This document shows, piece by piece, positions 7,806 through 14,326 of a stretch of DNA of 64,000 nucleotides. The stretch spans positions 806,001 through 870,000 of the forward strand of contig NZ_OY725712.1 in assembly GCF_963360655.1 (NCBI RefSeq). Reading direction: 5' to 3'. The notes below the pieces were generated by a model that saw only the letters and a list, made by a program, of their open reading frames with translations, was not told where the DNA came from and made no database searches. This DNA comes from Collinsella aerofaciens (GTDB taxonomy: Bacteria; Actinomycetota; Coriobacteriia; Coriobacteriales; Coriobacteriaceae). Both the position numbers and the translations under genes were made by a program. Every line of letters begins with the position of its first letter. Position 1 is the first letter of the stretch.

Positions 7806-8061
7806 ACCATTGATCCTCCTTTATGGATCTGTGCCGCCCCGTGTCGTTCCGGGCGGCGTCGTACAGATTTGCCCAGCCTGCGTAAACCGCGCAGCCGGGC
7901 ATGGCGTTCTATCTTATCGCACCCGCGTCGATGTGCCGCGAAAAAGTAGCTCTTGCCCAAAGACTTGACGGAGACGAAACAATTGACGCGGCCTGGCCGT
8001 CGCCCAAGCGCGCGGCGTGCGACAATGTGCCCCAATACAACCGCACTCGGAAAGGCCCGTC

Positions 8062-8697
8062 ATGACCGCACGCCTCATCGTTATGGATATCGACTCCACG
8101 CTCATCAACCAGGAGGTCATCGACCTGTTGGGCGAGGAGGCCGGCGTGGGCGAGCAGGTAGCGCAGATCACCGAGCGCGCCATGCGCGGCGAGCTCGACT
8201 TTAAGCAGGCGCTCGAGGAACGCGTGGGGCTGCTTGCCGGCTTGGATGAGAGCGTATTCGAGCGCACCTTTGAGCGCGTGACGTTTACCCCCGGCGCGCT
8301 GGAGCTTGTGCGCTCGGCACACAGCAAGGGCTGGAAGGTCGGCGTGGTAAGCGGCGGCTTTCACGAGGTCGCCGACAAGATCGTGGCCGCCGCGGGCATC
8401 GACTTTTGCCTCGCTAACCGCCTGGAGGTCGTGGACGGCAAGCTCACCGGTAAGCTGGCGGCAGACATCGTGACCAAGGAGTCCAAGCTCATCCAGCTGC
8501 TGGATTGGGCGGTTGAGTGCGGTGTCGACATGGCCCACACCGTCGCGATCGGCGACGGCGCCAACGACATCCCCATGATTCAGGCCGCGGGCACGGGCAT
8601 CGCGTTTTGCGCCAAGCCCAAGACGCGCGAGGCCGCCCCGTTTGCCATCGACGAGCGCAACCTGATGCTCGCCATGGACATCATCCTGCGCGACTAG
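8062..8697 (+). CDS. serB: Phosphoserine phosphatase
   Basis: A 211-residue HAD-superfamily enzyme that makes serine from phosphoserine. Motif I is VMDIDSTLINQE with the nucleophile Asp at residue 9, motif II is VVSGGFHEVADK, and motif III/IV is TVAIGDGANDIPMI. The substrate-binding E-R region follows motif I. It matches the catalytic domain of SerB without the N-terminal ACT domains of some bacteria. The start at 8062 is chosen because GGAAAGG lies 8 bases upstream; an open frame 15 codons longer lacks such a site. It diverges from aspS and is followed by larB after a gap that contains an inverted repeat. Confidence 0.92.
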   Translation: MTARLIVMDIDSTLINQEVIDLLGEEAGVGEQVAQITERAMRGELDFKQALEERVGLLAGLDESVFERTFERVTFTPGALELVRSAHSKGWKVGVVSGGFHEVADKIVAAAGIDFCLANRLEVVDGKLTGKLAADIVTKESKLIQLLDWAVECGVDMAHTVAIGDGANDIPMIQAAGTGIAFCAKPKTREAAPFAIDERNLMLAMDIILRD

Positions 8698-8733
8698 CCG
8701 ATCCGTCTAACAATTGAATCAGTCTGTCCTATA

Positions 8734-8767
8734 GTTTCCGAACAATTTTGTCTTAGTGTTCGGAAAC
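8734..8767. promoter_or_regulatory. Perfect 11-bp inverted repeat upstream of larB, candidate operator
   Basis: GTTTCCGAACA (8734-8744) and TGTTCGGAAAC (8757-8767) are exact complements with a 12-base spacer, 45 bases before the larB start. No T-run follows, so an operator is more likely than a serB terminator. A TetR-type regulator encoded in the same operon is an obvious candidate to bind it; this is an inference. Confidence 0.5.
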
Positions 8768-8811
8768 ATACCCTTTGAGTGCTAGACTTTGCGCCGTCGA
8801 AGGGAACATAT

Positions 8812-9594
8812 ATGGATAAGCGAGATCTTGAGCAGTTGCTGAGCGATGTTGCCGGCGGAGCAGTCGCCCCGGCAGACGCCCTCACGCGCATCCAGACGGC
8901 GCCAACCGCCGATCTGGGTTTTGCGCAGCTCGATCTTTCGCGCGGGGTGCGCCAGGGAGCCGGCGAGGTTGTCTACGGTGCCGGTAAAACCGCCGAGCAG
9001 ATTGCCGCCATTATCAAAGCACTGCGCGATGCCGGTCAGGAGCGCATCCTGGTCACGCGCCTGGATGCCAAAAAGGCAGCCCGCACCTCGGAGCTCCTCG
9101 ACAACGACATCGACCTGGGATATGTCCCGGACGCGCAGCTCGCCCTCGTGGGCGGCAAGCCCTCCCCCACCGGCAACGGACGCATCGTCGTCGCCTGCGC
9201 CGGCACGAGCGACTTGCCCGTCGCCGAAGAAGCCGCGTTGACGGCCGAGTTCTATGGCAACGAGGTCGACCGCCTCTACGACGTAGGCGTCGCCGGCCTG
9301 CACCGTCTGCTCGCGCATGCCGAGGAACTTGCCCAGGCACAGGTGGTCATCGCCATCGCCGGCATGGAAGGCGCGCTGGCGAGCGTTGTCGGCGGCCTGG
9401 CGAGCTGTCCGGTCATCGCCGTTCCCACCAGCGTGGGCTACGGCGCGAGCTTTGGTGGCGTAGCCGCGCTGCTCGCCATGCTCAACTCCTGCGCCAGCGG
9501 CGTTTCGGTCGTCAATATCGACAACGGCTTTGGTGCCGCCTACCAGGCAAGTCTTATCAATCATCTGGGCGCCGGCACACCTCGCGCCCGTTAA
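8812..9594 (+). CDS. larB: Nickel pincer cofactor biosynthesis protein LarB
   Basis: A 260-residue protein of the AIR-carboxylase-like family. LarB carboxylates and hydrolyses nicotinic acid adenine dinucleotide, the first step towards the nickel pincer nucleotide of lactate racemase. Seen here are the N-terminal region DLDLSRGVRQGAGEVVYGAGKT-like segment and the C-terminal PurE-like core with ACAGTSDLPVAEEA and VPTSVGYGASFGGVAALL. The ATG at 8812 follows AAGGGAA; the longer open frame has no site. larC starts 11 bases after its stop, so they are one operon, with larA encoded on the other strand 3.5 kb away. Confidence 0.93.
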   Translation: MDKRDLEQLLSDVAGGAVAPADALTRIQTAPTADLGFAQLDLSRGVRQGAGEVVYGAGKTAEQIAAIIKALRDAGQERILVTRLDAKKAARTSELLDNDIDLGYVPDAQLALVGGKPSPTGNGRIVVACAGTSDLPVAEEAALTAEFYGNEVDRLYDVGVAGLHRLLAHAEELAQAQVVIAIAGMEGALASVVGGLASCPVIAVPTSVGYGASFGGVAALLAMLNSCASGVSVVNIDNGFGAAYQASLINHLGAGTPRAR

Positions 9595-9604
9595 GGAGCA
9601 TTTC

Positions 9605-10540
9605 ATGTCTAACCATCAGCACACGCTTATCATCGACGGCACCTCGGGCATCAGCGGCGATATGACCGTCGCGGCCCTGCTCGACCTGGGCGCCAGCGAG
9701 GAACACCTGCGCGAACAGCTCGCCACGCTGCCGGTCGACGGCTTTGAGATTGCCGTTACGCGCGTAAACAAGCATGGCATCGACGCCTGCGACTTTGACG
9801 TTCAGCTGGCAGAGGAGCTCGAGAACCACGACCACGATATGGCCTGGCTCTACGGCAACGAAACAGCTGTCGAGCACACGCACGAGCACGAGCACGGGCA
9901 TGAGCATGAGCATCACCATCATGATCATGGCGGGCACGAACACGAGCACTGCCATGAGCACGACCATGAGGGCCACGCCCATGAGCACGAAGATCATCAC
10001 CACACCCACCACCATCACCACCGTTCTTTGGCGGATGTCGCCGCCATCATCGATGGCTCGCAGTTAAGCGATGGCGCCAAGCGCCGCGCGCTCGCCATCT
10101 TTACCGCGCTCGCCGCCGCCGAGGCCAAGGCCCACGGCAAAACGCCCGAGACCGTCATGTTCCACGAGGTAGGCGCCATCGACTCCATCGTCGACATCTG
10201 CTCGGTCGCCATCTGTCTCGATGACCTGGGTATCGAGGACATTGTCGTCGAGTCGCTCTCCGAGGGTCACGGCACCATCCACTGTGCCCACGGCCTTATG
10301 CCCATCCCGGTGCCCGCCGTCGTCAACCTATGCCAGGCAGGCAATATCGCCCTCACGCCCGCACCGGTCGCCGGCGAGCTCGTGACGCCCACGGGCGCCG
10401 CCATCGTCGCCGCACTGCGCACGTCCGAGCACCTACCGGCCCGCTACCGCATCGAGGCCGTCGGCTACGGCGCCGGTAAGCGCCCCTACGAGGGTTGCTC
10501 CGGCACGCTCCGTTGTCTGCTCGTTCACGTGGATGCATAG
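9605..10540 (+). CDS. larC: LarC N-terminal domain (LarC1-like) with a long His-rich insert; C-terminal domain absent
   Basis: A 311-residue relative of the nickel insertase LarC. The start matches the family (TLIIDGTSGISGDMTVAALLDLG), as do VMFHEVGAIDSIVDI and GELVTPTGAAIVAAL. Residues about 95-140 are an insert dominated by His, Glu and Asp (runs such as EHEHHHHDHGGHEHEH), suitable for storing or delivering nickel. The protein stops after VGYGAGKRPYEG and LLVHVDA, where full-length LarC (about 400 residues) continues into a second, nucleotide-binding domain. In lactobacilli the two parts are joined by frameshifting, but the next frame here is a TetR gene, with no LarC2-like sequence. The missing part may be encoded elsewhere. 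Confidence 0.88.
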   Translation: MSNHQHTLIIDGTSGISGDMTVAALLDLGASEEHLREQLATLPVDGFEIAVTRVNKHGIDACDFDVQLAEELENHDHDMAWLYGNETAVEHTHEHEHGHEHEHHHHDHGGHEHEHCHEHDHEGHAHEHEDHHHTHHHHHRSLADVAAIIDGSQLSDGAKRRALAIFTALAAAEAKAHGKTPETVMFHEVGAIDSIVDICSVAICLDDLGIEDIVVESLSEGHGTIHCAHGLMPIPVPAVVNLCQAGNIALTPAPVAGELVTPTGAAIVAALRTSEHLPARYRIEAVGYGAGKRPYEGCSGTLRCLLVHVDA

Positions 10541-10542
10541 CC

Positions 10543-11082
10543 ATGGATGCCCGCAAAGAAAAAAGCCGCGCTGCCATCGTTGCGGCGTTCTCCGAGCTGC
10601 TACGCGAAGTGGACTACGGCAAGATTACCGTCGGCGACATCATCGCGCGCGCTCACGTAGGCCGCGCGACATTCTACGGCCTCTTTAAGAGCAAAGACGA
10701 CCTACTGTCCGAGCTCGTGAGCGACATCTGTACCCACGCCCTCGACGACGATGGCACACCGCTCGACGACCCACTCGTGCAGGTCGAGCATATCCTCAAC
10801 AACCTCTGGGAGCGCCGCCAGGGCGTTCGAGCCCTCGTAGCCGGCGCCGGCTCCCGCGTCTTCGCCGACTGCTTACGCAAGACCATCATGTCACGAGCAG
10901 CCGAAACCGTCCCCGCCGACTCCACAGGCCCCGCTGGCACCATGGACCGCAGTTTCTTACTACACCACATAGCCTCAAGCTTCGTAGGAATGGTCCAATG
11001 GTGGGCCTGGCACAACTTCGAAGCCCCAAAAGAGGACGTAGCCAAAGACTACCTCTCAGCCATCAAGCCCCTCTTCAACTAA
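10543..11082 (+). CDS. TetR/AcrR-family transcriptional regulator
   Basis: A 179-residue regulator. The N-terminal helix-turn-helix is visible as IVAAFSELLREVDYGKITVGDIIARAHVGRATFYGLFKSKDDLL-type sequence, with the diagnostic ITVGDIIARAHVGRATFY core at residues about 24-42. The remainder is a helical ligand-binding domain that ends in a hydrophobic stretch. The start codon is 2 bases after the larC stop, so it is probably translationally coupled to larB-larC, and control of the lar genes is a reasonable guess. The ligand is unknown. Confidence 0.88.
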   Translation: MDARKEKSRAAIVAAFSELLREVDYGKITVGDIIARAHVGRATFYGLFKSKDDLLSELVSDICTHALDDDGTPLDDPLVQVEHILNNLWERRQGVRALVAGAGSRVFADCLRKTIMSRAAETVPADSTGPAGTMDRSFLLHHIASSFVGMVQWWAWHNFEAPKEDVAKDYLSAIKPLFN

Positions 11083-11237
11083 GTAAGAAGCTCATCCCAA
11101 AGCATCGCCCCAACCCAGGCCGCCACGCACCCCAAAGTGTCACTCGCACCTCAAAGCGCCTAACAACAAAGTGCCCACCACATCCAAATTCAGATATATA
11201 TGTTGGTTGCTTGTTCGAACACAACTGGATTCCCGCA

Positions 11238-11364
11238 GGGTCCGGCATAGGTTAACTTTTCGCCGCACTCCGCAGGACGCAAGAAGCTCCCGCCGCACGA
11301 AGTGCGCAGCGAGAGCTTCTTGCATGTCCGAGGACGCGGCGAAAAGTTAACCTATGCCGGACCC
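11238..11364. repeat. Nested long palindrome, 29-bp perfect outer arms
   Basis: The outer arms 11238-11266 and 11336-11364 are perfectly complementary over 29 bp. Inside, GCAAGAAGCTC (11279-11289) pairs with GAGCTTCTTGC (11313-11323), with a small GCAC-GAA-GTGC hairpin at the tip. The linking segments are CTCCGCAGGAC on the left and TGTCCGAGGA on the right. The same links occur in the element at 14182-14298 with different arms. It lies between the convergent tetR and aquaglyceroporin genes and could end both transcripts. The rest of the 306-base gap shows no gene. Confidence 0.85.
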
Positions 11365-11388
11365 GGGCGTTATATCAATTGTCTTGGA

Positions 11389-12120
11389 CTAGAACATGCC
11401 CAAGAAACCATGCACAAACAGTGCGGCCAGAGCGGCACCGATAAACGGTGCGATGCCAGGAACAAGCAGGCCGTACTTCCAGTTGTTGTCAGCCTTGTTC
11501 TTAATCGGCAGCACCTGATAGGCCATGCGAGGACCAAGGTCACGAGCCTGGTTCATGGCGAAGCCGGTGATGCCGCCCATGCCCATGCCAACAGCCCAAA
11601 CGATCAGACCGACGCAGATAGCGAGCATCAAAACGTTCTCGCCGGCACGGCTAGCGGTAGCCAGGATGGCGCTGATGAACACAAAGGTGCAGATAGCCTC
11701 GCAGAAGAAGTTGCGGGCATAGTTGGTGCCCTCGGTGGTGGGGTTGGTCGAGAAGATGTTGCGCTGGGCAATAGGGTCGACGACGCCGTCGGAAGCCTTG
11801 AACTCATCGGCATACATCAACCACGCGATCACGGCGCCCACAAAGCCGCCGAGCATATCGGCAATCATGAAGGGGATGCAGCTGCTCCACGGCACCAGGC
11901 CCACGATGCACTGGGCAAGCACCATGGCGGGGTTCATGCACACGGCGCCGCCAAAGATAAACAAGGCGACCGAGATGCCAAAAGACCAGGTGGTGATGGC
12001 AAACATGTGGCCGGAGCCCTGATACTTGGTGCCCTTAAGCACGGTATCGCAGTGCACGCCCACGCCAAAGATGATCATGAGGGCCGTTGCGCCGAATTCG
12101 CAGAGGAGTTTGGTAAGCAT
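11389..12120 (-). CDS. Aquaglyceroporin-type channel next to larA (LarD/GlpF-like)
   Basis: A 243-residue membrane protein of the MIP family with six membrane helices. The first pore motif is intact (GGAVCMNPAMVLA). The second, normally NPARD, reads MNQARDLGPRMAY, so Pro is replaced by Gln in the second pore half-helix while Ala, Arg and Asp are kept. It follows larA by 49 bases on the same strand. In lactobacilli larD encodes a lactic-acid-permeable member of this family, so lactate or lactic acid passage is likely, though glycerol cannot be excluded. Confidence 0.85.
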   Translation of the reverse strand: MLTKLLCEFGATALMIIFGVGVHCDTVLKGTKYQGSGHMFAITTWSFGISVALFIFGGAVCMNPAMVLAQCIVGLVPWSSCIPFMIADMLGGFVGAVIAWLMYADEFKASDGVVDPIAQRNIFSTNPTTEGTNYARNFFCEAICTFVFISAILATASRAGENVLMLAICVGLIVWAVGMGMGGITGFAMNQARDLGPRMAYQVLPIKNKADNNWKYGLLVPGIAPFIGAALAALFVHGFLGMF

Positions 12121-12169
12121 AAAACCTTATCTTTCTTGTCGGTTATAAACGATTCGTTTAGGCCGCGTA

Positions 12170-13447
12170 CTAGTGCTGTGCGACGACAACGCCCAGGCCA
12201 TCGGGAATGACGGCCACCTTGGCATCGGCACCCTTCATCTCAAAGGCGAGCTTGAGCGCCTCATCGAGGGTGTTGACCGGCGTCATGTGCATATCCTTGA
12301 TCATCTGGTGATCGCACAGGTCGGTGACCATGATCACAGGGTGATGCGCCAGGATGCGGGCAAAGATCTGGCTCGTCCACTGGTCGGGCAGGGTCTCGTC
12401 CTTAGGACGGTCGATGCAGGCACGCTCAAACTCCGCCGGATCGTTGTCGGCGATGTTGTGATAGAAGCCCTCGCCACCGTGACCGTCGGCACAGCCGGCG
12501 ACGTCGATGATCACGCCGCCCTCGGGAAGCGTAGCCTCGGCAGAGCACATGCCCTTCACGGCCTGATAGATGTTCTGGTCGAGCGGGTAGCCGCCGTTGG
12601 TGGTGATGGCAATCTCGCACTCGACGGGCTCAACACCGGCAAGGCTCTTCACGAACTCGCAGCCAGCCTCGTGCGCCTTGTGGATGTCGCCGGCAAAGGA
12701 GCCGATGACCTCGTGCTTGCCGTTGAGCACCACGTTGAGCACAAAGGCAAGGTGAGCCATCTCGGCAGCGGCAAACATGTCCTCGCTCACGTGGTTGTGG
12801 CACAGGTTGCCGGCACGCGAATGGGAATCGTTCACAAACTGACCATTGTGGTTGTACATGATGGTCTTGTAGCTGGCGATGCCAGGCAGGACGGACTTGC
12901 GGCTACCAGAGAAACCGGCAAAGAAGTGCGGCTCAATAAAGCCCTCGGCAAGCAGCAGATCGCAATCGGCAGCAATCTTGTTGATGATGCACTCGCCACC
13001 AGAAGGCAGGGTGCCGATCTTTTTCATCATGCTGTCGTCAGTCGCGACGTGCATAACGATTTCCTCGTTGGCAACGATCTCCTCGCCGTACTTGTTGACG
13101 AGCTCCTCGTGCGTCGACGGACGATGCATACCCGTAGCAACCAAAATACGCACGCGAGCCTCGGGCGCAGCGGAATGGATGTGATGCAGCAGAATAGGCA
13201 TCGTCACACGCGAGGGAACGGGGCGCGTATGATCGGAGCTAATAATGACGATATCCTTCTTGCCAGCACAAAGCTCCTCGAGCGAAGGCGAACCATAAGG
13301 GTTGGCAAGCGACTCATCTACCAGCTCTTCCTGCGATTTTGTAGTCTTAAACTCGTTTTGATGACCTTCCATCACACCCGCGAAGTTCTTATCCTCGAGC
13401 TCCAGATGCAACGTCTTGTGGTCAAACGGCAGTTCACATTCAAACAA
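12170..13447 (-). CDS. larA: Nickel-dependent lactate racemase
   Basis: A 425-residue LarA-family enzyme that interconverts D- and L-lactate using the nickel pincer nucleotide. Counting from the TTG at 13447, Arg75 (DHTRPVPS), His108 (ATGMHRP), His174 and Lys184 (PHFFAGFSGSRKSVLPG), His200, Gln295 and Lys298 (IYQAVKG) fall exactly at the numbers used for the characterised enzyme; Lys184 is the cofactor attachment site. That agreement, and GGAAGAGGG nine bases before the TTG, favour this start over the ATG at 13471, which lacks a ribosome site. It heads a two-gene operon with the channel gene. larE is not in the window. Confidence 0.93.
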   Translation of the reverse strand: MFECELPFDHKTLHLELEDKNFAGVMEGHQNEFKTTKSQEELVDESLANPYGSPSLEELCAGKKDIVIISSDHTRPVPSRVTMPILLHHIHSAAPEARVRILVATGMHRPSTHEELVNKYGEEIVANEEIVMHVATDDSMMKKIGTLPSGGECIINKIAADCDLLLAEGFIEPHFFAGFSGSRKSVLPGIASYKTIMYNHNGQFVNDSHSRAGNLCHNHVSEDMFAAAEMAHLAFVLNVVLNGKHEVIGSFAGDIHKAHEAGCEFVKSLAGVEPVECEIAITTNGGYPLDQNIYQAVKGMCSAEATLPEGGVIIDVAGCADGHGGEGFYHNIADNDPAEFERACIDRPKDETLPDQWTSQIFARILAHHPVIMVTDLCDHQMIKDMHMTPVNTLDEALKLAFEMKGADAKVAVIPDGLGVVVAQH

Positions 13448-14064
13448 TGACGAGCGCCCTCTTCCTTTCATCTAACACACTAGATAAACCGTTGGAAGGA
13501 TACGCCGCTCACCGAAAAACACCACCGTCCACCGACTCATTAACACAACGTTCATATTTGACCCACAACAAAACGGCCACGATCCCAAACGGGACCGCAG
13601 CCGCCTGTCAAAGACACTATAGACAGGATGATTTACGCAGCGCCGAGGCAAACATCTAGTCCGAGACGTACGCACGTAAGCCATTTTGCATAAATCCGTT
13701 AATTAATTGCATAAGATGGCGCATGGATTTCTGGCCATAACTGGGTAGTACCCTCCGGAGCGTGCATTTTTGCGAGTATTCAGCATCGCGGGATAAGATT
13801 TTGGTGCCAAAAATCTTTCAAAAGGTAGATAGTCCTCATGACTCGACCCATCTGGATAGCATGCGGCGAGAAACCAGCCATATATGATCGTCGCCAAAGC
13901 CCAATCGTCGTGCAAAAGCATCAACAAAGGCAGCGAAAGCCGGCTATGGCCTTATGCATCAATCTTTGGCTGCTGAAAACTCCGTTTTTTGCACGTCGCC
14001 CCAAGCACCACCCTCACCCAGCGGCTGATCCGCCGAAGACCGGACATCGCAGGGCCCGCCATTA
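13448..14064. other. Gene-poor gap upstream of larA
   Basis: About 600 bases with no convincing gene. It should contain the larA promoter. Small inverted repeats are seen: CCTGTC (13604-13609) with GACAGG (13622-13627), and GATCCC with GGGACC at 13581-13594. A 74-codon minus-strand frame at 13703-13927 has no recognisable domain and lacks a clear ribosome site, so it is not called. The middle part is richer in A+T than the surroundings. Confidence 0.5.
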
Positions 14065-14300
14065 GTTTACTTTTAGGCACACTCCGCAGGACGCAAGAAG
14101 CCCTCGCCGCACTCCACGCTATGCGCGAAGCGCGCCTTATTCCCTTCAGCTTTAATCCCAGAAGACCGAGGACGAAGGGATCCGATGGGTTTCCCTCTGA
14201 ATGCGCTCCGCAGCACGAAGCCCCCTTATCCGCAGCTCCGAAGGAACAGGATAAGGGGGCTTCAAGTGCGAGGACGCATTCAGAGGGAAACCCATCGGGT
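14065..14300. repeat. Nested palindrome with 24-bp arms plus fragments of two more
   Basis: The complete element at 14182-14298 has perfect 24-bp outer arms (14182-14205 and 14275-14298) and perfect 14-bp inner arms, GAAGCCCCCTTATC (14217-14230) with GATAAGGGGGCTTC (14250-14263). The links CTCCGCAGCAC and GTGCGAGGA match those of the element at 11238-11364. Upstream, 14065-14115 has a left half with CTCCGCAGGAC at 14082, and 14146-14180 a right half with CGAGGA at 14167, so the region is a mosaic of broken and whole elements. It lies just downstream of ppc. Confidence 0.82.
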
Positions 14301-14326
14301 CCCGGTGAGAGCCACAGGGCTATCGA

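Noticed and set aside
4312-7949. Open frames of 502 and 1187 codons across the IS and aspS on shifted or opposite frames
   Set aside because: They overlap the transposase and aspS, have compositions dominated by Arg, Gly and Ala, no domains and no ribosome sites. They result from high G+C with few stops.
7806-8061. A T-box or other riboswitch before aspS
   Set aside because: No specifier loop or antiterminator T-box sequence could be found in the leader.
13703-13927. A 74-codon minus-strand frame upstream of larA
   Set aside because: No ribosome site, no recognisable domain and odd composition; it lies in a gap rich in repeats.
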